In this document: positions 1 through 13,369 of the stretch, piece by piece | Layout of the letters: each line of letters opens with the position of its first letter | How positions within the stretch are numbered: position 1 is the stretch's first letter | Assembly: GCA_032173965.1 (NCBI GenBank) | Contig: JAVUNC010000004.1 | Coordinates: 56,295,501 to 56,359,500, forward strand | Length of the DNA: 64,000 bases | Source: Sitta carolinensis | Taxonomy: Eukaryota; Chordata; Aves; Passeriformes; Sittidae | Direction: 5' to 3' | Program-made: the position numbers and the translations under genes | The notes under the pieces: model-generated | Seen by the model: only the letters and a program-made list of their open reading frames with translations | The model's database searches: none | What the model was told of the DNA's origin: nothing

Positions 1-496
1 ATCAGGAAATTGTATCTTAGACCATGTCTACATAGGTCTTTTCCTCCAACACAGACCAACATGAGAACCTCAGAATTATGAGGCATTTTTTTTCCTTGTG
101 AATTCAGGCTACTCAGGGATCTAATTGGAGGCAGCCAAGTCTCCAACTCTTGTCCCACAAACCTGATGTCAAAAACACTGCCTCAAGTAAGTCTCAGCAA
201 AAGCCAGGCGCCCAGCTTCCCAAACATGACTTGGAAACTCATACTATTGTGTTGACAAAGAGTACAAAGGGCAACATGCCAGAGACACTGAACTCGAAGT
301 GCTGCCATTGAGGGCTTTTTTCCACTTTCAGAGAAAATCTAACCTGACTGAAAGAACAGCAACAAAAAAACAACTGTAGCTACCACTTCAGCTGAATCTA
401 GAGCTTCCACCCTCCTTCACAATGCTGGCTCTGTGACTGGCACTCATCCCTGGGGAGCAGGAAGCCTGAGCCCTGGCCCTGCTCAGTACCAGTGCC

Positions 497-552
497 TGAG
501 GAGGGTGCCCTGGGTGCCCCTGCTCTGAGGAGGGATGGTGCCCTTGCTGACC
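497..552. repeat. Imperfect 29-bp tandem pair
   Basis: The 9-mer TGAGGAGGG occurs at 497 and again at 526, and both copies are followed by related GGTGCCC and TTGCTG/CTGCTC blocks. The result is two degenerate units of about 29 bp. They sit in the GC-richest patch of the first few kilobases (about 420-560). This is a local duplication with no known function. Confidence 0.35.
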
Positions 553-3500
553 CTAAGGACAGCCCACCTCCTTCTCATCCAAACCTTTGGATACAGGCAA
601 CAAATTAGGAGCTTTGGGGTCTAAACTTGGAGTCCTGATTCTGGGATGTTTCCCTTGGAGAATAGAGCCTGCAAAGTCCAGTGAAGCTGCACCCTTGGGA
701 AGCAAGCCAGCACAGGGCCACGTGTTGCTCCATTGTGCATCACCAAGGAAAGCTGCCCGGGATGTTCATGGCTCTGTAGCTCTGCCTCGCTTAGAAGAGA
801 CATTTTCAGTCACCCTCCATTGCAACCTGGACCCACTCAGCTCTGCTCATGCTGTTGCTTAAGGAGGAGGGATGTCAGGAGCCCTTGGCCACACTGCAGA
901 GAACATTTACTGCCCCTTCTGCCCTTTCCCTGATGTCACTTTTTTATTATGACATTATACCAAACCACAATGGGGATTAACCACCCCCGTATAAGCTTAT
1001 TATAGGCTTATGCAGGCTGCTAGAGCTTGGCTTTGGATGGCATTAATTTTAATGAGCCTCAGGCTGATGTCACTGTTACACCCATGATTGTGTATCCCCA
1101 TCAGGCGCCTAAATGAATGCGGAACATAACATGAAGTTGCTTTATGCAGAGCCTATAAAAGGTGTCAAAACCCTGATGACATACACTGAAAAAAAAGTGG
1201 GCTGAGGATGCAATGGCAAAATAAAAACGTTGAGGTGAAACTAAGGGAATAATTATGGTCCATAAAAAACCAGCATTGCCAAGTGAGTAACACTTGGTGA
1301 TGATAACTACTTGCATGTACTCTGCATGGCTCACCTGCAGCAATGGATATGCAAAGGCTTAACTTGTGCATATTAAAACACATAGTGCATGCAAGGAAGC
1401 AAACCAGCCTATTCTACGTATCAGAAATTTGGGAGGGGAGAAAGAGGATTTTCTCCAAACTGTACTGCTGAACTATGCTGAATTAGCTATGTTTAGCTGT
1501 GGATTAATAGCAGGATACATAAAGCTGAAGATAACCCCCAGAAAAAGATGAAATTCAGTATTTATTTTACCTGAGAGCTGAGGCAATGAACTTAGCTGAA
1601 TAAGCAGCTGAATGCAAGGACAACCTGTTCTATCACTGCTGTAAGAACTCGAGACATTAAAAAACTGATCTGTGAGAAATCTGTACTAATTCTCTTTGCA
1701 ACTCACAGACAATTTCATTGGAACTCTTTCGCTATTATTTAACAAAACCCAGAGTCTTCAACACAGGAAGAAAAACAAATATGGACTGACCAAGAAGAAA
1801 GTTAAACCAGCACTGAGTGTCTCAGCTCCACTTATTAACCTCATCACCAAAAGACATGGCTAGGCCTGCACTGACTCAGGAAATGTGTGAAAAGAGGTTC
1901 CTTAGTCGAACATGTCCACAGAACTTCATTAACTCTCCTTATGATCCCAGAACAGTAGGATCTAAGCCAATATATTCTGCAACAATTTCCTTCCCAGCTA
2001 ATGCAGGCAGAGGTACTGACTCTGCAATGTGCACTCCAGGATGCTGGTGAAAAATTTCTACATAACATAATGGTAATACTGGGCTACCTTTTTTTCTTTT
2101 TCCTTTAATACCTGCATTTTATGTGACTACAGAGTTTTCAAACAGCTATATCATAACAGTCTGTCGCAAGCGTATTGGGTGTTTCAGTTTGCCAGACCTG
2201 TCATAATAAATTAATTACAGGATGTTGCAGAAGTGGCTGAGTTCCAGCAGCATCTTGCACAGTTTAATATAGACCTATTTCCCCATTTCGATGTATTTGT
2301 GGTTAGATAAATCCTCAGAAAATTTACAGCTGCTACACACTAGTTTATTATACTCCCTGCCTTTGCAGGCAATATAAATGTAACAAAAATTTGAAGTCTG
2401 CTCAGGGCATAGATTCTACTGATACTGCTTTACCGGTGTGGAAACATTTTTTCTGCTAAAAGTGGCATCTGCAGTCTCTGCTGATTGTTTGCATTTGAGC
2501 ATTACACAGGACTTGTAAACTTGCTTGTCACAGCCAAACACAGTGAAAACTCATTTGGCTTGACAAGGTCCTCACAAACAATCACACGGACAAAGTTCTA
2601 TATGAAATGCAGAGCTGACGTCTTCATCTATGACTGCAAGAGAGAAAATGTTTCCTCGGCCTTTAAAGTTAGTATACACTAATTGCACTCATGATGATGT
2701 GGCTCAAAGCCTGCTCTGCTGATTTTGCTGGAGTTTTGAGTAGTCCATGACTCTGAGCAGCTTGCAGGACTTGGATTCTACATAAACATCCCAGTGCTAG
2801 TAAACAAATCCTTCTGAAGGGGAGGGCAGCAAGCAACCCACATACAACAGAAGAACAAAAGACAAAACTCTTGTCAAAACCACTGTGAACAGAACACATC
2901 TACATGTAAGTATGACACTAAAGGTTTGAAAGAGCAGCTTCATTCTCGAAGTTCCAATCTCTGCTGCAGCTGTTTTGCACCAGATGAAGAGGCTGGAGAG
3001 GACAGAATCAAGGCAGAGGTGCCTATTGCAACAGACAACTATAAAGGTGCCTCCTGAAAACCTGTACCAGAAATCAGCGAATGAACGCTTCATCTCTCCT
3101 AACAGCTCTTCAAGTCATAGGCTACATGGAACTTTGTAGGCTGTAGCTCAGAGTTGGAACACCAGAGAGCTAAGAGTTACTGGAGAGACACAGAATGTTG
3201 TCTATGTTTCTGAGAGTTCATCCAGAAAGTTTCTGCAAATGGTACAAAACAAATGTTTTAAAAAGTGAAGTGGTTAAATATCTGAATTTCTAAAGTCTAA
3301 AAAACATGACTGAAGCAACCAAAGCTCTGTTATAACACACCTACATGCTATCTTCTGTTCCTTCTTCTTAAGTTCCAATTTCTAATTGCCACATTTTTGC
3401 AAGTCTCCCCCAAGCAGCAGCTTTCTTCTCAAGTTGCTTATTTCCCTCTCTCAGACCTCCTCTTGTTTCTATTCCCTACGCACAGCAATTTTGTTCCTAA

Positions 3501-6500
3501 AGCATGTATGCTAAACTCCAAGCAATGAACCCCCTTGAACCAACACAGTATATTTTTACAAGTGCAGGTGTACATCTGCAAGCTAATTTGTTTGAAATAT
3601 TCTGTATGGACATTGGACAGAATGCTAAGGGAAAACTGTGGAGTTCCAGCCTTTCCATGAATCTTCCTGGCCTCTCTCCACTAGTTAGAAAATACTTCTA
3701 TCTCCTCCCAATTTCCACATTCATAAAATAGGTTGCACTGCATACATACTAATTTCATACGTGCTGGAAAAGGATCATTAAAAAGCCCCATCACTCTTTG
3801 TGTTTACCAAACAAGTGTTTTTGCTCTAGTCTGTTCCCGCCTTAAACGAAGTATTTCCTATTCACCTGAGTAATTAGAGCAGAAGGATGTAGTGAATGAA
3901 GTGCCTCATTATCAAGTTTGCATCCAGGGTCCCTGCAGAATGACTACCATGCCGGCTATTTTTCATAGCTGTCTGCTTTTGCTTGTAGTGGGCCATTGTT
4001 AACCCTAAATGATCCTGACATTCAATTCTCCGTCAGACAATTGCGTCCAGCCGGCAGATTTAGTTCACTAGTCAACAGAGACTTTCGGTTGTCATGTTCC
4101 TCTGTGTTCTCATTAGCCCTTGTTTGACTGTGATCCATCCCCTACTGCCTTCTGAATTAAGTGATGCTACAAATACACTTATTATGTTTTATGGTGTCTG
4201 CTCCTCAAATTATTTTAAGGAAAAAGCTAAATGCAATTTGATGGCTATTGGGAAACACAGGAAAAACATGGCCACACATTTTCTTCTGCATTGCTGATTT
4301 ACACACAGTTCTCGATATCTCTGCCCTATCATAAAAACATAATAGCAACTCTATGGTGTAACCACACACACAAAACACCAGAACAATGAAAGACCCACAA
4401 TGCTGCTATCGCTAGGCAGCTATAAATACCTAATACTCACACTTTTTAAAGCAACATTTTATCTGGTTTGTTCCAGCAATGAACTTGTGTCACCCTCTAA
4501 GGAGTCTCATGGAGACTTCTATAACTCTCGCACTTCAATTCACACATCATGGCTCAGGGAGCAATTTTGCAGGACACTCATAATACTTCATCTAATAAAA
4601 AAGGAAAATTTTCAATAGGCAATCTGAATCCTTCTGGAATTCTTTTCTTCTGCTGAAATTTAAGTCCTCCAAGTACTTAGGCAATACTCAGCAAACGTAC
4701 ATGATATTCACTGTCAAGTGATTTTAGAAAATATGTAGATTGCATTAACACAAAAACAAAAAGCATTATAAAAGTTTCCAAATTAAAACCTTCTTTTTAA
4801 ACCATTACAACAATCTAAAGTATTTAAAAGTTTTATCCTTTTTCTATAAATTTAAAAACCCAACAGCAAGGTCTGAAGAATAAAGACTCTACTAATACCA
4901 AAAAGCAGTTCTTCTGAAAATGAATGTATCAGCTGCATTCCTGAACAAAAGATAAAAACTGTCTTTGCCATTGTGTCATGCTCATAATTTGTTAAAGAGA
5001 TTTTAGGGTGAAGGCTCTAATTTTAATACTGAAGGATCATAGACTTTTTCAAATTTCAAATATTTTTGTTCCTTTTCTGTTTCATGAATGCAGAAAACTA
5101 GCACCACAGTGACGCTGTGTATAAAGGAAAAGAAGTTTCTAACCAACCATGTGGTAGGGAAGAAAAAAATTATAGAAGCAAAACAAAAGCTATTGCAATT
5201 ACAAGAAAACATTATGAAAAGTTTATTTTCAACTCCCGCATTTTCATGTTTGGCTCTTATCTGATTCCTTCTGCTTAATTGTTATTTGGAACTGTGCCTT
5301 GGAAGACACTACTGCTGCCTCTCCTCTCAATTTGGAAAGTGTGGCAAAGCAGCTCTATTCAGCTTCAGAGCAGTGAACATAATTGGAGCCCTAGTTCGCA
5401 AGCATGAAAGGAGGTGCTGTGCCTTTGATTAGAACTACCATCTCTCTGTGGTGTTTATCTGAAGTGTTATTTCTGTCTTCAGCGTCGACAATGGCAAATT
5501 AACATTTTACAATGCTTTCCAATGAGCTCCCAGATCTTGGCTACTGCTCAGCTCTCCCTGACGTGGAGCCTGATGTCATGCTCTGCCCTTGTTTTAAACG
5601 TGACCCAGGACATTTTGAGAAATGTAAGATGCTGAGATTTTTCCCCTTTATAAAATCTCTAAAAGCCACATGTCACAGGATGATGAGCTGGAACGCACTG
5701 CAGGGATATAAGAGGTGGGGAGCCTTGACAGAATCAGGCAGCTCCAGGACTGAGGCAATTTTACACCATCTCTGACTGGGGAAAGAGACATTACTAAGTT
5801 TCCAGTACACATATGCAAGTCCCATTTAGGGCAGGGCTCCATGCACACACTTTAGGCAGAAGAAAGTTAGGACTGCTGGCAAATAGCAACTACTGGTGGG
5901 GTGAAAAGAGAGAATTTGCTGCTGTGCTTTACTGGAAACAAAAAAAAGTTTACAGATTTTTCTGGCTTCAAAACATGTGCAAGGAAGATATTACAATATA
6001 CAGCAACTAGTCCTCTGCATCTGGGTGCATTTCACACATCAGTGCCCAGCATTGTTATTTTCACTTCTTTTTTTAATGGAATCAAGTGCCCTGTCTACTA
6101 AATAAGGGCTTTCTAATTTTATGTTATTTATTGCTTCAGAGGGGGAGGAGAAAGAATTTCCTAGCAGGGTAAAAATAAACTGGACATAATCAGCCAGAAA
6201 AAATACCAACACTAACTGATAGAAAGTTTTTTTGTTTAATATAAAATATAAATTATTTAACACCATAGATAATTAGTGAAGTCTTTATAAAGAGTTCACA
6301 AAATAATACTCAAGTAAAAAAATAGATTAATGACACTTACAAGTGAATAAGGACTACAAGCAAAACAAACAGCATAGTTGGATATGAAAGAATTAATTTA
6401 GACAAAAGAAAGTATATTTGGCAATACTGCTGCCAAAGCACCCAGGAACTGTGACAAAACTGCAATGAATCTTTACTACGTGCAGCACACCTCATTTGAA

Positions 6501-6531
6501 AAATGTAGCTGCCTGAAATTTGCAACACTAA

Positions 6532-6537
6532 TTTATT
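6532..6537 (-). promoter_or_regulatory. Candidate poly(A) signal for AHI1 (AATAAA)
   Basis: Reading the minus strand downstream of the stop at 7147, this is the first canonical AATAAA I find (TTTATT on the given strand). It lies about 610 bp after that stop. A second AATAAA is at 6127-6132. In AT-rich sequence such hexamers occur by chance, and the terminal exon itself is uncertain. Confidence 0.2.
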
Positions 6538-7146
6538 TTGGTAAGAACAAGTAGTCCTACTGAAGATAGTGTAGTTGCATAGGTAGTTAATCCACAATTC
6601 CCTTCAGAGCTGCAAAATGCAGTCCAAACAGATATTTGATGCCCAGAAAATATTTTTTGAAAGTTTGTGTTTTCAGGTACACCTCAATGCCAGCACTCCT
6701 TTGGTACTTAACCATTCTGAACACTCTTCTACTTTACCTACAGCACACTTTAAAATGCTAATTTAATAACTTACATAGTGGTTGGGCTTGTTTTGCTCTA
6801 GATCACACTTTTTCACCCGATACTTTGCTCCCAATGGCTTGATCTACAGCCCAAATAAATGCCTAAGTGAGGGCTTTATCAGATATCAAATTAGGAAACA
6901 TTGCATTTGACAGTTTCTGTTCTTTTCCAGCCCAGTGAGGAGCTGAACCTCCAAGCTCTGTTGATTTCAAGGAACCCAGGGCAAAAGTTATCCTAAACAG
7001 GTTTGCACCATTGATAAGTCACAACTGGTACCATTTTGTATATTTAAATATTTGAATTTCTTTGTTTGTTTCTAATCCTAGAAGAGAAATCACAATTGCA
7101 GCCTTCAACACATGTAATGAACATTGCCTCAGTACTCAGAAATAAA

Positions 7147-7378
7147 TTATGCCTCTGTGTCATGGCATTCAGGCTCAAAGGCAATATTTGTCCTTCCATT
7201 TGTGCTTAAGTTTGAGCCTCTCACTGCCTTTTTCTTCTTCAGTTCCACCCCACGGGATGCAGGTTCGTTTTCAACACCATTAGTTGTAACTGATGACAGA
7301 GGAGTATCGACACTCATTAAGTTGTGCTGATTTTCTCTCTCATTCCTTTGTATCCTTTTCTTCTTTTTCTTTGTACCT
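7147..7378 (-). CDS. AHI1: Candidate AHI1 3'-terminal coding exon
   Basis: A pyrimidine tract followed by TCTAG at 7379-7381 marks an acceptor, so the exon starts at 7378. One frame runs open for 76 residues to a TAA at 7147. Its product is hydrophilic. It starts with a lysine run (GTKKKKKRIQ), has a middle rich in Ser, Thr and Asn, a second basic patch (ELKKKKAVRG) and the end CHDTEA. This frame needs a preceding exon that leaves two nucleotides, whereas exon 21339-21439 ends in phase 0. Joined directly at 7378, the frame gives only 12 residues. Using the AG two bases further in (start 7376), or joining through the candidate microexon at 10964-10979, gives a basic tail ending MREKISTT with a stop at 7317. 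I infer a link to AHI1 from strand, position and composition. I recognise no homologous domain, and an intervening exon may have been missed. Confidence 0.4.
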
Positions 7379-10300
7379 CTAGAGGAAAGTGGATATAAAG
7401 AGAGTAAAAGAAACACAAAGTTAGCCCAAATTTAGAGCTTTTTCCACCTACAGCTGATGTGTTAGAGCAATTGTCTGCCTGTCCTCTTGAGCACAATGCT
7501 GAAACAACTACAAAAACTACTGTTCCACAGCAGAACAAAGAAAAACCATGAAGACAAAATATGAGACCACTCCATCAGTCTACTTTTTATCATAGCATTG
7601 CTTTGAAAAAGAACTGCTCATGATCTTAAAAATCAGCTCATCTTGATCAATAGACAACAGATGTAATTAAAAAATACAAATTACCAGTCTCCCCCTCATA
7701 AAAGCAATTGCACTTGTTTTGTTTTGTTTTTTTTTCACTTTCCTAAGCTCAGACACCAAAATTCTTACAATTAAGGAGAGATTCTTTTATTTATGCAACA
7801 AGAATAAGACAGGCAGACAAAGTGCATAAGATTAGTTTTTCCATTTCAATTTACCAGAACGAGGACAGTCAGAAATCACCTTACTGTCAATTTATCCTTA
7901 CCAGCCTTCATACAGTGCCAAAGGGATCAGTCAAGCTCCTGTATCCCAGTTAATGCCTCTAACTGGTCTTGCATATGATGGCAGTGATTATGCCCATGTT
8001 ACATCATTTCTACCATGAATTCCACTCTTGGGAGGAGTTATAACTTTATTTAACTATAAGTATGTAACAATACTTCAACTCTAGCCATTCAAAGGAAGGT
8101 ATTGTCTTTGTTCAAAATTTGTATTGTGCCTAGCACAAAAGGGTCTTGGTTTATGATCTGAACTGTTTAATGCTGCTGAAACACATAAGCAAATGGATGA
8201 ATCAAGACTGAAGAATGTAATGTGTGTTTTCCACAAAAATGGTGTTAGGAGTGCTGCACTGTTGATGATACTGTCCTAATGTAATCAGATTTGATAGATG
8301 AAAATGTTTACACATCAGCCTTGCTAATAAACTGATGAGTATCTGCCTGTAGTTGGAACTTTTTTCCAAGCTAAACTTTATACTTATGAATATGTGGATT
8401 GCTACAGCTCTAGTACTGGAACATCCTAAGGAAAAGGTTTGGGAGCCTAAGACCCTCTGTGTTAGGATTCCTAGAACAATTTGAGGAGTACTGTTGCATG
8501 AGGAAGCTAGGGTACAAAGTCATAATTATTCAGTGTTACAAGTACCAATGTACCAAATCCAGTGTTCAGCTGTGTCTTGTGTAAATTTATGCAGAGCACT
8601 ACCTAGGGCAGCTCAAGAAAACCATACAACAGGAACATACCTAAGGACACACTAGCTGTGATGACAAGTAGCAGCTAATAATTAATATTTGAAGGGTGAG
8701 GTTGCTATGCTGTTTCCAATATAAAGCTACTCAAACTCTGAGAAGAAGTTTTCATCTTTTTATTATCTGAACATCAGATGGAATGATGTATCAAAACTTA
8801 GATTAAAATCACTTAGCATAATTTCTCTATTTCTTCTAGAGTCTGCAGAAGACACGTCAACTGCTTGGCTAAGATAAAAGTCTACTACCATTTTGTATAA
8901 AATTTGTTTTCCTATGGCAAAACCTTATTTTCCACACAGAAATTCTCAAAAAATAGACATTTCATAAGGACTTGCCATTCATGTTCTTTTACAGCAGGTA
9001 TTGTGGCTGTAGTGAACAATACTGTTCAAATAAACAAACCAGCAATCATTCATTTGGCTTAGCAAGTTGTGCAGGTGTTAAAGTTTCACTTCTGCATACT
9101 GAAAGTGTGTACTTGGCAACCACTTGATTCTTAGGAATTATGCAGTAAATAAATTTTGTATCATATATGTCAATGTGACATAAATATTTAGTGCATTTTC
9201 ACAGAAAACAGGAAAATAACAGCACGTTTTAGGTGGAGCAACTATTTAAGTACAGATTGGACTGAATCTCAAGTCATATTTTCATGATATTGCTGTTAGA
9301 TGCTGAAATATAAACCTTTTCCAGTTAAGATGGCAACACTTGTAAGTATGTAAATTTTTAAGGATGTTTCAAGACACATTGACTGCAGTGAGCAAGAAAA
9401 CTAGAGTCCTGGCAGGTCATGTTTTTGGTAACAGTAAAGTGAGAGTATTCATAAAAAATAGGCAGCCCTGTTTCTGAGCTGTTTTATTATCTGATGTGTG
9501 CTGTATAAATACCCATAAACAGAAATACAGTTTTTCAAACTAGTGGCATCAGCAGTGTCAGACAACTTTTTTCTAGCTCTCAAAATAAGGCAATAGCTTG
9601 TAGACTTTTCTGAAAAAAACCCTGGTACATGTGGTCACTGCTCTTAAGTGCTATGGCATGGAGCACAGATTCCAGAATTCAGACTGGAATCTCCATGATG
9701 TTCCTGCTCCCTACAGTTCAGGATGAGGGAGCACATTCCAGTGACTCAAGCATGTAGGTGTCTCCTCTCACCTTTTTGAATTGTAACTGAAGTGATTTTT
9801 GGGCTCTATTCCTTCAGTGTGACATCTTCTCAGGACAGCCCTAATTTCTACTAAAATTAACATTTCTATTTGGTATGACTCAAAATGCTTGAATTTTCTT
9901 AAATAATTTATGATTCCACATTTAACTCTGTGGTCCCACATTTTTCAGTGGATGCCCTGGAAAGGTCACTCAAAATAACTGTTTCCTGAAGTCCAGCTAA
10001 TGGAGTTGAGTCATCCCAAATTTTTGATTCTGACTTCTAACAGACTGTGTCAACCGTCACAGTAACTGTGCTTTTAAGGCATTTCCTTCCTTAATGTATA
10101 TACTACTAGAATAGTTGTGTCCAAAATTCAACAGTGAATTCTGTCAATGTGTCATTTTAGAGCCCACTCCTCATTGTACTCCAGGGTCAAACTTTCCACT
10201 CACAATTCATTTTCAAATCGAGATACAGCTGGAGATATAAAATTCAGATTTAAAGGCAGGTTAAAATGAAGTATGTATCTGCATCTACAGCATAATTCAT

Positions 10301-10963
10301 ATGAGGGGGGAACCAGTCTGGAAAATTATCAGCGAAATAACTTTGCTTAGGTGACAACTACAATAGCAAACATGGGAAGTATTTTCAGTTATCAATTTTT
10401 AAAGCAAAAACGATTGCAAAAGCTAAAGATATCATGGAAGCTCCCATTCAAAATGCTGAGATCTTATCTGCTTACAGCTTTCATGCAACGGAGAGCTACG
10501 ATTTTTAAGAAATGCAAGTGTCACCATCAAAGGTGCTGCTGGCATCTTCCTAGAATGTGAAAACCTTTTAGAATTTACATTAATTAACTTTTAGGAGGTG
10601 CAAAAATAGCTTTCAGTCTGCAACAATAAATCCTAATACATAAGGGATGCCAGTGAGCAACCACATATCCCTGAGTTTTGATTGTCATGTACATTATAGT
10701 CTCTTCTGGGGATGTGCATACGTATACGAACTGCTATTTCCTTCACATTTTGGGTGTGAAGCACACTCTCTCACTGATCACCCTAAAGCTAACTTCTTGT
10801 TTCCTTGATAAAAAAAACACCCTTCCAACATTTCTCACAGTTTTCAAACAACAGTTGTAGGAATAACACTGCAAATTGTCTTAAGCATTTCTTGCTTACT
10901 GTGTTGCAGGTGAGTCTCTATCTGTGTCATGTTTAGAGATAAATTTCAGGTCCCCTGACTTAC

Positions 10964-10979
10964 TGGTGACTGGTGACAT
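10964..10979 (-). CDS. AHI1: Candidate 16-nt AHI1 microexon
   Basis: On the minus strand, a long pyrimidine run ending TTTCTTTTACAG (acceptor, AG at 10980-10981) comes just before 16 nt, ATGTCACCAGTCACCA. A near-consensus donor CA|GTAAGTCAG follows. Entered in phase 0 from exon 21339-21439, it encodes MSPVT plus one nucleotide. That nucleotide joins AG|GTA at 7378 to continue as KVQRKRRKG and stop at 7317. Both splice sites look strong, but a 16-nt interval between good splice-like motifs can arise by chance in 14 kb of intron. No transcript evidence is visible here. Confidence 0.25.
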
Positions 10980-13330
10980 CTGTAAAAGAAACAAAAAAAA
11001 GCAGGAAGGTAAAAAGACAACAGACAATGGGGCCAACATATGTGCATAGAAAACCCACCAGCTTCCTGAATAAGGAGAGAATATACCTCGTTTGAAAAAG
11101 AGTGTCTATCAGCCATAAAATGTTAACTCCTATGTGGTTACAAACAAGGAAACAGTGCCCTGCTATAAAGAAAAAAGCTACTTGCAAATAAAAGACAGTT
11201 TTCAGATATGTGTAGAAACAAGAGGTTATGAATCTGCTCGAAAACAGCTTAAAATGCACATTGTTTTAAGAGAACTGTAACCTGTGCTACTACAAGTGAA
11301 AAAGCGGAATGCTATAAAGCCTTCTTATTGCATAGTTTTCACAAGAAAAACCTGTCTTTATTAAGCCTGCAAGTTTCATTCAAAAGCACTTCAAATCACT
11401 CCAGGTTACTTTGTAATTCAGGGCTAAAAAGATTTCCCAAAACTGGTAAAGTAAATTCTCTCATTTCCAAAGTAATTAGAGGGTATCTGTACAACTTGCT
11501 CCCTCTACAAACAAACCTAATTCTAACAGGTCTCAAACTTAATGAAAGAATTCCCATAAGGAAATGTGAATGCCTTTCCTGTCTTCAGGGACAGGTTATT
11601 TTATTAGTTTAATGTTATTTTTCTGCTGACTTAGAATAAACAGGATCAGGCTCCCATTGACTTACTGAATTCATACATTTACACTACCCACAAAAACCAT
11701 GTTCAAACATTAGTCATTAGAATTAGTGTGCTGTAAAAACACAGATTGCTGGATTAGTTTAGAAAAGTCAGCCTATTAGAATACAATAATGTAGCATTGG
11801 TAGGGCTAGGAAGAAAAAGCATCTACTTCACACACAAAATCCTTGTTAATACAGTAATAAAGTTGAGACCGAGTCAATGGTAAAAGTAAACACAAAAGAA
11901 GGAAATATAATACCACTGATATGAAAATACAAGGGAGTGTTGTAAAGGAATGACTCCAAATAATTAATACTTCCTTCAGCATTTATAACCTTGTGGTTCC
12001 TTGCCATACACAATCATGAATTCACTCTGCTTGCAGTCAAAACAAAATCTTTTTTGGAAAACCCTATGTGAATGATGTTGAACCATTTTTACTCATCTTT
12101 TTGAGTAAATATTACAGAACCTTCTCAATATACTAATACTATAATCAAATATGAACCATTCCAAAGAATGGTAGAGTAAAATTCCCTAAAGTGCTACTAC
12201 GGAAGACTGACCTCTTAAAAAAAATAGACTAAGATCTTTAATACTTTCAGACACCTAAACTCAGAAAATCATCCTTGTTTTACAGTTAGAATATTAGAGC
12301 ATCCACTAAATTAAGCTGCTTAACTGAAAGTTCTTATGATTTGTTTTAAAAAGAACTCATTACATAGCCTTTCATATATTAAAGCACAGCTTTTTAGTAT
12401 GAGTACCAAGGAAAGAAGAGCACATAATTGGAGACATTCGAATAGCTGTTCATCTCACATGGCACCTCACTGGAATCCCTAGGTCTGTGCAGACAGACTC
12501 CCAACACTCCACAGTACTGTTGATGACAGCTTTCTTACTCCGTTCCTACAAACTTTCAAGCATGTAACAAAGGAGGAACTAGAAACTACATCTTTTTGAA
12601 GCAGATTTCACTGCCACTACCTCCCTTTGTCTGTCCTACACACCTTTGTGTCCCTCTCAGCCTACTCCTTGACCTTCTTTTCCCATCCTAGTGATGTAAG
12701 AAGTAGCAGCACTGAAGAAATGAGGGGATCAGTGGCAGATGCAAGGACACAGTGCAGGAGCTGGCGAAACAAGGGGATGAAGCATCAGGAGGAAGAAGTG
12801 GAGGCTGGGAAATACTTGGCAAAGGAGGTGTGGTAACACAAACTGGAAACTCACTAAGGACATGTCAATGTAAGGAGCAAGCCAGGGAAGGCTGGAGAAT
12901 GGAGCAGCTGAGGAGGCTGTTGATTTCTAAACTTCTAGACCACTTGTTATGCATGGGCAGATCTCCCAGGAAGCTCGAAACAGCTCTGCACTATCATCAC
13001 TGCCTCTGAACTAAGACACAGTGCAGCTGGTGCTGGACCAGGCATGGTGTGAGCCAAGACACTCCTCCAGATCACAGAGCTTAAATATAGCATTATTAGG
13101 GCTATCAGTGTTTACTTTAAAGAAAAACACCCTAACGCTTCAGATACTTATGAATATTTTTCTGTTCAAAAGAACAAATACTGAACACAGTACTAAAAAT
13201 GGGCTAATTTGTACAGTGCCACTAATTCTGTTGCCATGTTCTAGTTCTCTCCCTGTTTGTGAGATATAGTCCACCAGAAGAAGAGAACATTAGTTCATGT
13301 CAACTGTAGAAGCTTGGATTTTCTAAAGGT

Positions 13331-13369
13331 TTTTCGTTTGTTTTTTTTTTGTTTTTTTTTTTTTTTTTT
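13331..13369. repeat. Poly(T) tract
   Basis: Nearly pure thymine run of about 39 bp with a few interrupting G or C bases. It could be a simple low-complexity tract or the minus-strand poly(A) of an old retroposed copy. No recognisable element body or target duplication is attached. Confidence 0.85.

Larger units (their letters stand above)
1..7146. other. Gene-free sequence 3' of AHI1
   Basis: No open frame here exceeds about 100 codons, and none shows domain-like composition or splice-flanked structure. The stretch is AT-rich unique sequence with a small GC-richer patch near 420-560 and no recognisable CR1 or LTR copy. From vertebrate synteny, where MYB lies beyond the 3' end of AHI1, I infer that this is the intergenic side facing MYB. 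No MYB exon was seen. Confidence 0.5.

Noticed and set aside
12627..13009. Two overlapping purine-rich plus-strand frames, possible lncRNA or exon
   Set aside because: The GC/purine rise is local and the frames overlap in different phases; no splice sites fit either strand convincingly.
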